Below, one piece after another: positions 55,006 to 64,000 of a stretch of DNA of 64,000 bases. The first letter of the stretch is position 1; the number at the start of each line of letters is the position of its first letter. The notes under the pieces are model-generated. The model saw nothing but the letters and a program-made list of their open reading frames with translations. It was not told where the DNA came from and did not search any database. The DNA lies in assembly GCF_902459695.1 (NCBI RefSeq), contig NZ_CABPRZ010000015.1, positions 62,001-126,000 of the forward strand, given 5' to 3'. The position numbers were made by a program, and so were the translations under genes. This stretch comes from Pandoraea terrae (GTDB taxonomy: Bacteria > Pseudomonadota > Gammaproteobacteria > Burkholderiales > Burkholderiaceae).

Positions 55006-55729
55006 CGACTTGCAGCGCTTCTATGCGATCCTCGCGCAGATCGAGGCGCGTCTCGGCGATAAGCTGAAGCTTCGCGATTGCCACCAACGGATTGGTTGGC
55101 CCGCACGCGGCGTTTATTTCTTCTTCGAAGAAGGAGAACATCGTACCGACTCCGGGGTAGGCTTGCGAGTCGTCCGGGTCGGTACGCATGCGCTGGGACA
55201 GTCGAAGGCGACCCTGCAGAATCGGCTGTCACAGCATCGCGGCATCATTCGCGACGGCTCCGGCAACCATCGCGGTTCCATTTTCCGCTTACTGGTCGGA
55301 TCGGCGATAAAAGAGCGAGACGGTTTTGCCGAGCCTCGTTCGTGGGGTATCGGCGGGGATTACAGGCAAGCCGCGACACGCGTGGGGATGGCAAGCGAAG
55401 CTGTGAAGGAGGCGGAGATACTACTCGAGTGCGCTGTCACTTCCCATATCAAGGCGATGCCTTTCATCTTTGTCGCAGAGCTCGACCCGCCGGGCCCCGA
55501 GAGCATGCGCGGCTACATCGAGCGCAACAGTATCGGCCTTCTCAGCAACTACCGGCGCGACGCCCTCGATATACCCTCTGCACGCTGGCTCGGACGACAC
55601 TCCGATCGGGAAAAGGTTCGCGAGTCAGGACTGTGGAACAATCGACATGTTGATGAAGGATACGATCCGGGATTCCTGAACATCCTGAAACGCCTGGCGC
55701 AGGAAACACCGCTACTCGCGATACGCTGA
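54992..55729 (+). CDS. GIY-YIG-like nuclease domain protein
   Basis: A 245-residue protein. The segment GVYFFFEEGE, then VVRVGTHALGQSKATLQNRL and SQHRGI resembles a GIY-YIG nuclease core (G-x-Y in the first strand, R-x-G in the second, an H helix); a later Glu in AEILLECAV could be the metal ligand. The C-terminal third (from IERNSIGLLSNY) may bind the target. Start ATG 54992 (GAAGAG 5 bases upstream). Coupled to the DUF6884 gene and bounded by 14-bp motif copies (54410 and 55789), it looks like one cassette. Confidence 0.68.
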   Translation: MDRLDDLQRFYAILAQIEARLGDKLKLRDCHQRIGWPARGVYFFFEEGEHRTDSGVGLRVVRVGTHALGQSKATLQNRLSQHRGIIRDGSGNHRGSIFRLLVGSAIKERDGFAEPRSWGIGGDYRQAATRVGMASEAVKEAEILLECAVTSHIKAMPFIFVAELDPPGPESMRGYIERNSIGLLSNYRRDALDIPSARWLGRHSDREKVRESGLWNNRHVDEGYDPGFLNILKRLAQETPLLAIR

Positions 55730-55788
55730 GTTGCGTGCATCGATGCGCCGAAGCGCGAACTGGGTGTCGGCCTCCGAGAGGTGACGTG

Positions 55789-55802
55789 TGCAATTGATTG
55801 CA
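55789..55802 (-). repeat. 14-bp island motif, exact, TG orientation
   Basis: TGCAATTGATTGCA with extended arms GTGCAAT/ATTGCAC. It lies between the ends of two convergent transcription units, where no promoter is expected. Confidence 0.87.
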
Positions 55803-55884
55803 CGATTTTTCTTAAGGCCCCCCCAGTTCGGACACACGTCGATTGGCACACCGCGAAAAGTGCGGGACGCTTGGCCCGATTCTG

Positions 55885-56133
55885 CTACGGCACCTGTACA
55901 ATATATGGCGCGAGCGCCGAGAAGACTGCCTCGTAGACCTCCCAGCCTCGCAACACATCGTCGGCGTCGGCACCAGCGCCCTGCTGTACCGGCACCTGTG
56001 CCACACTGAAGAAGTAATGCCGACGGAGGCAGAACCGAATCAGGTGTTGATCGCCCGCTTTGGTAACCGATCCCAGTGCGGTCCAAAAGTCAGTACCTTG
56101 CGCGCTCTTATCCTTCGTCCAGTCAGTCCCCAT
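55885..56133 (-). CDS. Small fifth gene of the DUF499/DUF1156 operon
   Basis: An 82-residue protein starting [20 protein letters not shown] and ending in [19 protein letters not shown]. Its ATG lies inside the last codons of the DUF499 gene (11-base overlap), and TTTGAGG precedes it, which argues for real translation. No family recognised. It may be cut short at its C-terminus, because the motif-bounded cassette edge follows 80 bases later. Confidence 0.55.
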   Translation of the reverse strand: MGTDWTKDKSAQGTDFWTALGSVTKAGDQHLIRFCLRRHYFFSVAQVPVQQGAGADADDVLRGWEVYEAVFSALAPYIVQVP

Positions 56134-58957
56134 CCTCAAACTCAGCGTTCTTGAACCGCAGCACATTGCAGTTCTCCTTGACAGCACGCTGAAGCCCGTC
56201 ATCAAAGCCGGTCGCAGAGTCGGCCTGAATCTCGATGGCGATCTTGACCTTCACACCCGGGCGGGAAGTGAATTGCAGGATAACCTCGTCGACCAGATCG
56301 GCAAACTGCTTTTTGGCCTGAATGGCGTCGAGTTCGATGCTGCCGTAGAACTGCTTCTTGACTGACTGCGGGGCTGCGCCAGCACCGCCAACGTAGGTTG
56401 ACTTAGTTGAGTCCTCGACGCGCGGCGAGATGTCGCCACCGCCCGGGGTGCTCGGCGTGGTGTCAGTCGGCTTCGGGCGCGCAGACTCGTCGGCGACGCG
56501 CAGCGCTTGGGCATACTCAGCCGCGGTGACCGGTTCGATCAACAGAAGGGACGAGTCCAGGAACAGCGAGGTGCGCTTGCCATACGAGAAGCCGACAAAG
56601 CGCCCATTTTCCTTGCCTTGCGCGAAGCCGAAGAAATCCCGGCTCTCAGCGCCTGCTCCCATCGTCTGTTGGAAGACTGCGTCGTCCTTTAGTCGCGGGA
56701 GGTAGAGCTGCTGGCAGCTCTGCTGCCAGACATTAAGCGCGCTGGTTTCCTTGACGTCGTCCTTCCAGAACCAGTTCTTGAGCGCCGTGGCCAAGTGGAT
56801 CGGAGCCCATTCGGTGATCAGTAGTTCGTTCTCTTTCAGCACACGCTCGATTTCCAGTGACAGGTTCTGCGCACCCGGATTGACGGGGAAATGCTCCCAC
56901 TGGATCTCGGTCAACCCCTTGCCGGGACGTGCCTCTTGCATCGGCGCCACCATCCACTTGTAGGTCTCGCGGATCATCCGGCGCAGAGCCTCGTTGGCAT
57001 CCTCCAGGCTCTTGCTGGCCTGCCGCGACTGGAACTGGTCGAGGTTGAGCTTCATCTCCTTGATGTCGCTCACGATGGACTGCCATGCCAAGGTCGAGCG
57101 CACCTGATCCTTGAGGCGGCTCACGCTGTCGGAGTCGGCGGCCAGGAAGATCAGGCGGTTCTGCTTGAAGCGCGGCTGGTCGCCACGGGTCTTCAGAATC
57201 TCGGTGGCGCGCTCGATGGCGAGGCTCTGGCCACTGCGGCTGAAGGCGGCATCGGGCGGCAGAACCACAAGGCGCAACTGCCAGTCATCCGGCACGTCGC
57301 CGCTGGTCGTGAAGATGTGGATGCCACCGAACACGCCGCTGGCAAAGGTCTTCTGCACGCGGTCACGGATCGCGGGGAACACGTCCTCCTTGTCCTGGAA
57401 GCGGCGCTTGCGCTCCTCCATCTCGCGGCGCAGGTTCGGGCGGGTGTCAAACCAGAAGCGGTTGTTTCCGCTGTTCAAGTAATGCAGGCGGTCGCCCAAG
57501 CGGCGCAGTGCATCCTTGTAGATGCCGACCTGCTGCCCCGGCTGTGCGACGCCCAAGGCCACGCGCTCCAGCTCGATGCCACGCACCATCTGGTTTGCCG
57601 TACTCGGCGCACTGCCCAGGAAGATCGCGCGGGCCGAGCGGCGGCAAGCCTGCACGCTGCCAAGACGCGTGTCGCGGTTCTCGATGTCGGTGGTTTCGGC
57701 TCGCTCGCCATCCACGTCACGCTCCACGACTGGGTCCCAGCCCTGCGGCAGGTAGTAGATCACCTCGTTGCGGGTGTCCGCATCCTGTAGCGGGAAGCTG
57801 CCGGGCATGATCAACGGATCTTTGTCGTTGTCCTTCCACAGGCGGTGGATCACCTTGGCCATCAGCTTCAGCACGCCACGGGTGCGCTGAAAGTTGTCGA
57901 GCGACGACCAGTCTTCGTAGAGGCGGTCGAACACCTCCGGGTGAATCGGGTAGGCGTGCATCAGCCGCTCAAAGTAGCGGCTCTCCTGTGTCTCGCGGGG
58001 GAAGTCCTCGCCGTTGGCCGTGTAGTAGTCCGCGAACGCTCGGCACACCGATTCCGCCGCCAGCTTGTCGTTGATGCTGGTGAATAGACGGCGACGGACG
58101 ATCTCGAACGCTTCCTCGGTGCCCACCGGCTTCCACAGAGCCTGAATGCGGCCAAAGTAGTGCGCCAGGGCGGCAAGCGCTTTGACGCCACGTTGACTGC
58201 CTGCCTCCTTGTCCGACTCCGGCAACGAAGCCAGCAGCACTGCCGTCGGCACCGCCTTCAACGCTTCGGTCAGGGCCTGTACGAAGCTCAGGTTCGAGTC
58301 GAAGCTGCCGCCGGTCAGCGCCTTACCCTCTTCGAACTGGCGCACGTAGGCCACCAACTCGTCGATCAGAATCACACAAGGCGCGTAACGACTGAGTAAG
58401 GTTTCCAGCACGGCCTTGCCCGGCGAGGTGCCCGAGGCGTCGGCATCCGCCACCAGGGCGTAGCCCTCGGCCTTACCCAACTGCCACGCTAGATCGCCCC
58501 ACAGGGTGCGAATGGCCTGCCCATCACGCACCACTGGCTGGTTGGGCGAGGACTTGATGCCGTCCAGCACTGCGATCCGCGCACGCGGCAGTTCCGTGAC
58601 GCCAGCAGCATCAAGGATGGCCGGAACGCCGGGCAGATCGCTGGCCAGGGCTTCACCCTTGGCGAGGTGGTAGACCGCCAGCATCGTGTGGGTCTTGCCG
58701 CCGCCGAACGCGGTTTGCAATTGAATGACCGGATCGCCGCCTTTGCCCGACAAGCGCTTGACCACGGAGTCGAGCAGCAGACGCATCCCTTCGGTGAAGA
58801 AGGTACGCTGGAAGAACAGCGTCGGGTTCTGGTATTCGGCGGTTGCGGTGCCTTCGTGAACCCGGGACAGATCAGCCGCGAACTCGGCTTGCTGGAATGT
58901 GCCTTTCAGGACATCCTCATGCGGGACGGCAACTTCACGCCACGGTTTGAGATTCAT
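56123..58957 (-). CDS. DUF499 P-loop ATPase, anti-phage associated
   Basis: A 944-residue ATPase. Walker A AFGGGKTH (83-90), Walker [11 protein letters not shown] (195-204) and the DUF499 segments [13 protein letters not shown] and [10 protein letters not shown] are clear. The last ~150 residues contain a Pro/Ser linker ([16 protein letters not shown]) and a small domain starting [15 protein letters not shown]499 proteins occur with DUF1156 methylases and large helicases in predicted anti-phage operons. ATG 58957 is chosen because GGGGAG lies 8 bases upstream. It follows the DUF1156 gene by 14 bases. Confidence 0.9.
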   Translation of the reverse strand: MNLKPWREVAVPHEDVLKGTFQQAEFAADLSRVHEGTATAEYQNPTLFFQRTFFTEGMRLLLDSVVKRLSGKGGDPVIQLQTAFGGGKTHTMLAVYHLAKGEALASDLPGVPAILDAAGVTELPRARIAVLDGIKSSPNQPVVRDGQAIRTLWGDLAWQLGKAEGYALVADADASGTSPGKAVLETLLSRYAPCVILIDELVAYVRQFEEGKALTGGSFDSNLSFVQALTEALKAVPTAVLLASLPESDKEAGSQRGVKALAALAHYFGRIQALWKPVGTEEAFEIVRRRLFTSINDKLAAESVCRAFADYYTANGEDFPRETQESRYFERLMHAYPIHPEVFDRLYEDWSSLDNFQRTRGVLKLMAKVIHRLWKDNDKDPLIMPGSFPLQDADTRNEVIYYLPQGWDPVVERDVDGERAETTDIENRDTRLGSVQACRRSARAIFLGSAPSTANQMVRGIELERVALGVAQPGQQVGIYKDALRRLGDRLHYLNSGNNRFWFDTRPNLRREMEERKRRFQDKEDVFPAIRDRVQKTFASGVFGGIHIFTTSGDVPDDWQLRLVVLPPDAAFSRSGQSLAIERATEILKTRGDQPRFKQNRLIFLAADSDSVSRLKDQVRSTLAWQSIVSDIKEMKLNLDQFQSRQASKSLEDANEALRRMIRETYKWMVAPMQEARPGKGLTEIQWEHFPVNPGAQNLSLEIERVLKENELLITEWAPIHLATALKNWFWKDDVKETSALNVWQQSCQQLYLPRLKDDAVFQQTMGAGAESRDFFGFAQGKENGRFVGFSYGKRTSLFLDSSLLLIEPVTAAEYAQALRVADESARPKPTDTTPSTPGGGDISPRVEDSTKSTYVGGAGAAPQSVKKQFYGSIELDAIQAKKQFADLVDEVILQFTSRPGVKVKIAIEIQADSATGFDDGLQRAVKENCNVLRFKNAEFEDGD

Positions 58958-58971
58958 CTTCAACTCCCCAA

Positions 58972-61860
58972 TCAAATGTCCAGTTGCGTCTGCGAGCCGA
59001 CGATGCCCACATCCGCCGATGCTTGTTCAATGCCAGACCACGCCGTGACCAGCTCGTTGTAGGCGCGCGCTTCTTCGGCCCAGCCCGTGCGTTCACACAA
59101 GGTGTAGAGCCGGTAGGCCAAAGCGCGTGACGGCTCAGCTTGGGCAGGCATACGCGCGAGCAATGCTCCGGCCACGGATTCGCCGTCCTGATTCAGTGCA
59201 CGGATCAAGTGGTGCAGCGCCTCCCACACCGAGACGCGGTTGTCGGTTTCGGGTGACCAGTCGCGCGGCAGCTCGGCCCATTTGAGCAAGCGCAGGTTGC
59301 CGCCGCTGCTTTCCACCACGCCACCGTCCACCAGGCCGCCCACGCTGGTGCCCTTGGCGCGGGCCAGCACATCGGCCTCACCGAATTTGCCACTGGCCCA
59401 GCCCGTGCCCTCGAACCAGTGCAGGCAGAACTGGGTGTCGTGGTCGAAGTCGTCTTCGGCAAAGAAGCGGTTGATCAGTTGCAGGGCGGTCTTGACTCCC
59501 ATCGGCGTACCGTCGGCCTCCAGCACAGCGGCGTACTGGCTGAAAATGGCCATGCCGGGACCGATGATGGCTTGAGACAAGTCAACCGGCGCTACCGGCG
59601 AATTGACGCCACCCCGTGTCATGTCGAGCAAGGCCTCGGGCAACGCGGCATTGAGCTCGCGCTGAAATTCGCGGCGGCTCACCATGGGCGCATCGGCCAG
59701 ACGCTTGCGGCAGACCAGCACGATGCTAGAGGCCAGGGCATTTGAGTCCATGGCAACTTGCCGGGTTTTCATTTCAGTTCTTACTGGCCACGTACCTGTA
59801 ATCGCAAAACCTGCATCCAGAACTGCCTGCAAAAAGGTCTCCCAGCCGGTGCTAGATGTGCCCGCGTCGTCCTTTGTTTCGCTTTGCTTGAATGCGTAGT
59901 AGATGGTGACCGGGAAAGCCGGGTGCGCTTGCTCCGCCAGGTTGTGCATGGCGGCTGTCATGCCGTCGAGAAAGAAAAGCTCGGCTTCGGCTTTGCCTCC
60001 ATGTCGGTAAGGTGTAGCCACCAACTCCTCGGCTTTTGGTACAGCCAGTGTGGCGTACAGCCCGGGGAAGATGGGGCGCAGCGACTTGCGTAGCCAGACG
60101 TAGAAAAAGTCTGACAGATCCGCATAGGCGATGTTGTTGTAGTAGGGCGGGTCGGTTGAAACCACTTTCCCCGAACTTATGGTTTGCGACTGAGCGTCGA
60201 GCTGTTTGACCACGCCCGAGGTTTCTGTTGGCAGTAGTGGCAGTGGGTCGTAGCTGTAGAAGATCCCCGCCGACAAACTGCCGGTAGCATCTGCCAGAAA
60301 GTTGGGCTCCGCAAAGTCCCACAGCATCGGAAATGCCTGCCGTCCAAAGCTATGTTGCGCTTTCTCGCCAACCCCATTCCATCTGACCAAGTTGTTTCCC
60401 GTCATTGCCAAGCGGTCAATGGCAAAGGCCAGGTAAACACCCACAGCTTCGGCATATGCCTTTGCTCCAGTACCTCCTGCATCTAGTCCAATGTCGTCTT
60501 CAGCGATTCCGGCGGTTCGCGCGTCCTGTGCGCACCGTTGGATTGCTTCCTGAACTAGATCGCAGAAGGTCGTAAGCGCAGTTAGTTGACGCGACGTGAA
60601 AAGATCGCCCCACTCGCGAAGCCCATAGGGAACACAAGTGCCGCCAGTCATGCGTGCGGGCACTTCGCCAGACGGTTTCCACTGCGACTGCGCTTCACGG
60701 GCAACGGACTCGTGATGGGTTGTCGGCGCAATATAGACACGGCCACGCACACCCTCGGCAACGATAGCCATCAGCCGCGCACCCATGCGTCCTGCTTGGC
60801 CCTCGGCCTTGATGTAGTCGCCACTGATTGGCACGCCAGAGAGTACGCAACGGAAGTTCGCACCGCGACCTGGCGCCTTGGTGCCGTTCTCAGCCTCGAC
60901 CGTCGGGGTGCCAACCCGCATCGTAAAGCGGTAGCTGTCGCCTTCGACAACCGGCTCCACATAGGCCTCCTTTCCCTCCTTGCTAGACAGCACAAAGGTC
61001 GAAGCCAGTGGTACTTCAGCGTGGCTGAAGGCTGGGTTGGGGCTGCGCACTGTGCGCGCCCACAACCAAGCAATCACAGTGAGCTTCTGACCCAGCAGAG
61101 GTTTCAGATCAGTGCGCTCGGCAACCATTTCTGCGGTGACTTCGATCTGCGGATACAGGTTGCCAATGCGCTGTTGCGCTTGCTCGCGCATCCACGCGCC
61201 ATAGCGCCGCACGTCCTCGGCCAAGCCGCGAGCGCCGCTCCAGTCCTCACTCAGCTTGCCTTGCTTGTCGCCTGCAAGCCGTGGCCCCACCGGCGCTCGC
61301 CCGGCGAACTTGGGCGGGATCTCGATCATGGCCTTGTTGATGGTGACCGCTACCGGGTTCAGGTCTGATGCACAGCTTTCCAAGCCGAGGCGTTGCGCTT
61401 CCAGAGGCAGTGCACCGCCACCGGCAAAGGGATCATGAAAGCCGGGCAGCTTGTCGGGATTGAACAGCTCGGCGGCCTGTGGGTGCGCTTTGTTCAGGTC
61501 GCAGGTCTCACGCCAACTGCGTACGATTTCGGCGCGGGCACGGGCAAGCACCTCTTCGTTGCTGGTGTTCTCCCACAACACGAGGTCTTCGATGATCTTG
61601 AACAGGCGCTCGCGCTCAATCTCGGCCTTCTCTTTGTTCACGCCGTACTTGAATCCGCCGCCCTGCTGGTAGCCGGGATCGTTGACCATTTGCGCAAAGA
61701 TCACTGCCCGCGCAGCCGCCAACGGCCGACGTGCCCACCACAGATGCAGCGTAGAGGGGTGGCCGTGCCGAATCGACTTTTCACGCGCGGCGGCCACGTT
61801 GATGGCATCGAGCGGCAGCGCGACCTCAATGAGTTTCTTGGGAGTTTTTATTGTGGTCAT
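58972..61860 (-). CDS. DUF1156 DNA methyltransferase, anti-phage associated
   Basis: A 962-residue protein. The N-terminal DUF1156 domain has [20 protein letters not shown] and [14 protein letters not shown] (38-51). [17 protein letters not shown] is the S-adenosylmethionine-binding motif, and DPPYYNN starting at residue 570 is the catalytic motif of amino-methyltransferases (adenine or cytosine N4). The SAM motif precedes the catalytic motif by about 400 residues, larger than usual. It probably marks host DNA so that the helicase/ATPase module spares it. ATG 61860; the HEPN-like gene ends 5 bases upstream. Confidence 0.9.
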   Translation of the reverse strand: MTTIKTPKKLIEVALPLDAINVAAAREKSIRHGHPSTLHLWWARRPLAAARAVIFAQMVNDPGYQQGGGFKYGVNKEKAEIERERLFKIIEDLVLWENTSNEEVLARARAEIVRSWRETCDLNKAHPQAAELFNPDKLPGFHDPFAGGGALPLEAQRLGLESCASDLNPVAVTINKAMIEIPPKFAGRAPVGPRLAGDKQGKLSEDWSGARGLAEDVRRYGAWMREQAQQRIGNLYPQIEVTAEMVAERTDLKPLLGQKLTVIAWLWARTVRSPNPAFSHAEVPLASTFVLSSKEGKEAYVEPVVEGDSYRFTMRVGTPTVEAENGTKAPGRGANFRCVLSGVPISGDYIKAEGQAGRMGARLMAIVAEGVRGRVYIAPTTHHESVAREAQSQWKPSGEVPARMTGGTCVPYGLREWGDLFTSRQLTALTTFCDLVQEAIQRCAQDARTAGIAEDDIGLDAGGTGAKAYAEAVGVYLAFAIDRLAMTGNNLVRWNGVGEKAQHSFGRQAFPMLWDFAEPNFLADATGSLSAGIFYSYDPLPLLPTETSGVVKQLDAQSQTISSGKVVSTDPPYYNNIAYADLSDFFYVWLRKSLRPIFPGLYATLAVPKAEELVATPYRHGGKAEAELFFLDGMTAAMHNLAEQAHPAFPVTIYYAFKQSETKDDAGTSSTGWETFLQAVLDAGFAITGTWPVRTEMKTRQVAMDSNALASSIVLVCRKRLADAPMVSRREFQRELNAALPEALLDMTRGGVNSPVAPVDLSQAIIGPGMAIFSQYAAVLEADGTPMGVKTALQLINRFFAEDDFDHDTQFCLHWFEGTGWASGKFGEADVLARAKGTSVGGLVDGGVVESSGGNLRLLKWAELPRDWSPETDNRVSVWEALHHLIRALNQDGESVAGALLARMPAQAEPSRALAYRLYTLCERTGWAEEARAYNELVTAWSGIEQASADVGIVGSQTQLDI

Positions 61861-61865
61861 AGATC

Positions 61866-62921
61866 TCAATCGTCTTTATCGCGGTGGTGGCCTGCACTGC
61901 CTTCGCAAGCAACGCAGCCAGCCCAGAAGCTGTCTTCCATATCGCCAGCGTTCATATCCGAACACCAGCCACACTGTTGAATTTCGGTCTCGTCGAATGT
62001 CTTGAAGCAAGACGCGCAGAGCACGGTTCCTGCAAACGGCACCACCGTCTGATAGCCATCACAGTCTGCGCAATGTGCGGGATAGCCGCTCTCCCAGTTG
62101 TCCTTGTCACTGGCCTGCCGATCCCAGATATGCGATGCAAGCTCGGTGGGCTCGATGGCGTGATCGCAGTGCGGGCAAGAGGCGAAACCGCAGTCGTCGA
62201 TGGAGACGGCCCTGCCGCACGCCGGACACGTCGTCTCCAACGAGGTCGTTTGGTAGTTGCAAACCGAGCAACTATGCTCGTTCAGCCCCGGCACGATCTC
62301 GTCAACGTGGTCAGCGTCGAATCCACAGGAAGGACACGCCTGAATCCGTTGCCCTTGCTGTGCCTTCTGCTGTAGAGCGTCCCGCTGGCCGTCATAGATG
62401 GCTTGTAAGTACTCGCGGTACTTGCGCATCTGTTGATCGAGTTCCTTGAGCGCCGCCAAATGGGGCTTGAATACGGCCGCCCAACTTTGCGTCAGCAGCA
62501 CAAATAGTGAACGCCATGCACTGCACAACTCGGCAGCGACAGCTTGACGTGCCTGTGCTGCCTTTGCTCCGTCCAACTCGTGATGGAAGTGGACAATCTT
62601 GTTTCGATGCTTCGCCAGTTGCTTGAACCGCCGCGTGTCGTCAGCCGAGACCGGACTCCGTGCAACCTTTGCCAGCCTGTCGAGGCACTCGTCCAGCGTC
62701 ACGGACTTGAAATCGCCGCGTTCGAAGCTGTCCCAGTTCGGGTCTTTGGAAACGACGAGAGACCAGTGTTCCGCCATCAGCCGAGCCTTGAGGAACAGCT
62801 CAACGGCAGCGAAAAAGTGAATCACCGAGAACTTCGGCTCAGCATCGAACTCGGCCAGCGACTTCCGAAAGAAGTCAAAGCCGTTGTTGACAATGCTCTC
62901 CAGGGAGGGGTGCTTTGCCAT
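61866..62921 (-). CDS. HEPN-like domain plus zinc-ribbon array protein
   Basis: A 351-residue protein. Residues ~15-130 are helical with [20 protein letters not shown] and [11 protein letters not shown] (105-115); Arg106-x4-His111 fits the HEPN RNase motif R-x4-6-H. From about residue 195 eight CxxC knuckles follow (CPSC, CSVC, CPAC, CPHC, CADC, CASC, CGWC, CVAC), enough for four zinc ribbons. A nucleic-acid-triggered RNase effector is a reasonable but unproven reading. ATG 62921 overlaps the helicase stop by one base (TGATG). A longer frame to 63293 overlaps the helicase and is not used. Confidence 0.78.
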   Translation of the reverse strand: MAKHPSLESIVNNGFDFFRKSLAEFDAEPKFSVIHFFAAVELFLKARLMAEHWSLVVSKDPNWDSFERGDFKSVTLDECLDRLAKVARSPVSADDTRRFKQLAKHRNKIVHFHHELDGAKAAQARQAVAAELCSAWRSLFVLLTQSWAAVFKPHLAALKELDQQMRKYREYLQAIYDGQRDALQQKAQQGQRIQACPSCGFDADHVDEIVPGLNEHSCSVCNYQTTSLETTCPACGRAVSIDDCGFASCPHCDHAIEPTELASHIWDRQASDKDNWESGYPAHCADCDGYQTVVPFAGTVLCASCFKTFDETEIQQCGWCSDMNAGDMEDSFWAGCVACEGSAGHHRDKDD

Positions 62922-64000
62922 CAGACAGCCTCCGCCCTTGCCAACAACTGGTCGAGGTCGAGGTTGATGCTGGTGACCGCCCAATCTGGTTCTTGCGTGA
63001 ACGGCTTGGTCACGTAGAACGGCCCCTCGTGCTGGTCGCCGTCTACCAAGACGATGGCCAGGATGAATTTGTCCTGCTGGTTCAGCCCGTAGAGGATTTC
63101 GTTTCGGGTCACGGTCACTGTGCTGTTGCCCTTGGCGCGGCCTTTGACCTCGATGTGACGCGAGGGCGGGAGCTTGCCGTCCAGCGCCTTCGGCATACTG
63201 GTCACGTCCCAGCCGCACTTCTGCGCTGAAACGTCGATTACGTCGTGGCCGAGGGCGCGCTCGGCGTCCATCACGGCCTTCATCGCCACCCATTCCACAC
63301 GCGCACGGGCGTCTGCGTCCGCTGTCCAGCCGGGCGCACCCTTGCGCTGTGTCAGCAGGCCAGCCGGAATCACCAATGCGCCGCCAACCACCACCGGGGT
63401 GGCCGAGATAACGTGGCGCATCGCCAGCAATTCCTTCTCACGTGATTCGCGGCGAGCGGTCAGGTCGTCAATCGTGCGGCGGACGTTCTCCAGCGTGAGG
63501 CGAACGTCCTTGCCTGCTGAGATGTCGTCCTTCAGTTTGATGTAGCGATCCGACCAGTAGTTGATCTCTTTGACCAAGCGTTCGTGGACGGCGGTCAAGG
63601 TCTTGTCTACGCTGTGCTCGCGTCGGGTACGCACTTCGTCGAAGTGCTCGGGCACGAGGTGGGTGGAGGCATGCGCCAGTGCTTGCTGCTCCAGGTTTTG
63701 CGTGATCCAGGGTGCTGCAAGCACGTCCTCAATCAAGGCCATGTCAGCCTTGCTGATCGATTCCAGATCAAGGTGAGGAGCCCAACCTGCGTTGAGGGCA
63801 CCACCCTGCGGATCGATCTCGACGAATTGCATCCGGCGAGAAACGACGTTGGCGGAATCAGCGCCTTCTTTCACGCAGTGGTCGATGATGAACATCACTT
63901 TGGGCGTGAGACCCATATCGCTGGAATCGACCAGCACCGCGCCCTGTTTGAGTTTGTTGCGATGCTGTTCCATGACGAGGTCGGTGACCGACTGCATCAG
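62921..64000 (-). CDS. C-terminal part of a large helicase with DUF3883 domain
   Basis: The frame is open to the window edge (the codon before the first Met at 63997 is CTG), so the gene is partial. The visible 359 codons contain a long helical region ([37 protein letters not shown]) and the DUF3883 domain at the end: [37 protein letters not shown] and [10 protein letters not shown]. The E-x-K pattern in IEVKGR with the preceding Asp suggests a restriction-like nuclease fold. Proteins ending this way are usually SNF2/DEAD helicases of anti-phage operons; the helicase part lies outside the window. Confidence 0.82.
   Translation of the reverse strand: MMQSVTDLVMEQHRNKLKQGAVLVDSSDMGLTPKVMFIIDHCVKEGADSANVVSRRMQFVEIDPQGGALNAGWAPHLDLESISKADMALIEDVLAAPWITQNLEQQALAHASTHLVPEHFDEVRTRREHSVDKTLTAVHERLVKEINYWSDRYIKLKDDISAGKDVRLTLENVRRTIDDLTARRESREKELLAMRHVISATPVVVGGALVIPAGLLTQRKGAPGWTADADARARVEWVAMKAVMDAERALGHDVIDVSAQKCGWDVTSMPKALDGKLPPSRHIEVKGRAKGNSTVTVTRNEILYGLNQQDKFILAIVLVDGDQHEGPFYVTKPFTQEPDWAVTSINLDLDQLLARAEAV

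Noticed and set aside
42232-55802. 14-bp motif as operator of the XRE regulator
   Set aside because: Not fully excluded, but copies at 51994 and 55789 are far from or behind genes, and the copies separate modules regardless of gene direction; a recombination-site reading fits better.
42232-55802. Integron-type cassette array with attC sites
   Set aside because: No integron integrase with its extra motif, no 7-bp GTTRRRY core sites, and the sites are only 14 bp.
56891-57790. 299-codon plus-strand frame inside the DUF499 gene
   Set aside because: Antisense shadow of a long, motif-bearing gene.
62922-63293. Extension of the HEPN-like gene to 63293
   Set aside because: It would overlap the DUF3883 coding sequence by 370 bases in another frame; ATG 62921 directly follows the helicase stop.

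Overview
The window looks like a large-genome Burkholderiales bacterium (Paraburkholderia, Caballeronia or Burkholderia type). This is inferred from high GC, a polyhydroxyalkanoate cluster (phasin, acetoacetyl-CoA reductase), an extra RpoD-type sigma factor, a proline tRNA(GGG) remnant and several dying insertion sequences; no species call is possible from sequence reading alone.

Left part (1-28 kb), mostly chromosomal with accessory patches. At 1-3.9 kb a TauD-type dioxygenase (cut by the window edge) precedes a polar amino-acid ABC importer (binding protein, permease, ATPase). At 4.1-6.6 kb a 5'-truncated IS21-family element lies against a decayed IS3-family orfB. At 8.1-10.6 kb two tiny genes precede a double AAA+ ATPase. 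At 11-15.7 kb there is a DUF2130 coiled-coil/nuclease-like protein and a compact three-gene operon that I read as an ABC-three-component (ABC-3C) conflict system: HNH effector, small middle component, DUF2326 ATPase. Two ~97-bp imperfect direct repeats lie on either side of that operon. Then come the PHA genes (16.7-18.5 kb), a lipocalin-like secreted protein, a frameshifted TPR protein, a two-domain SagB-type nitroreductase protein, an MBL-fold hydrolase with a FIST sensor protein, a cold-shock protein and rpoD.

29-37.3 kb is a transition zone: 2.7 kb of decayed, repeat-rich DNA, then minus-strand plasmid/ICE-like genes (GNAT-like protein, AlpA regulator, ParM-like actin with partner) and a three-gene tyrosine-recombinase operon.

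37.9-64 kb is an integrative island. Its left end is the 3' part of tRNA-Pro(GGG), followed by a P4-type integrase, an excisionase-like protein and a RepA-like helicase with a cluster of eight TCCTCA/TGAGGA hexamers behind it (candidate origin). The cargo is a string of small modules: DUF4160, metallophosphoesterase plus Sel1 protein, ADP-ribosylglycohydrolase plus nuclease-like ORF, a secreted thioredoxin-fold set, an XRE regulator, a serine recombinase, DUF6884 plus GIY-YIG protein, and an anti-phage type operon (helicase with DUF3883, HEPN-like/zinc-ribbon protein, DUF1156 methylase, DUF499 ATPase, small fifth gene).

The most notable observation is a 14-bp near-palindrome, TGCAAT-CA-ATTGCA (or its complement with TG in the centre). 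It occurs seven times exactly, plus several variants, always between the cargo modules of this island. A symmetric site with an asymmetric central dinucleotide is what serine recombinases use, and a serine recombinase gene lies between two copies of opposite orientation. I propose a modular cassette array; this is inference and is testable.
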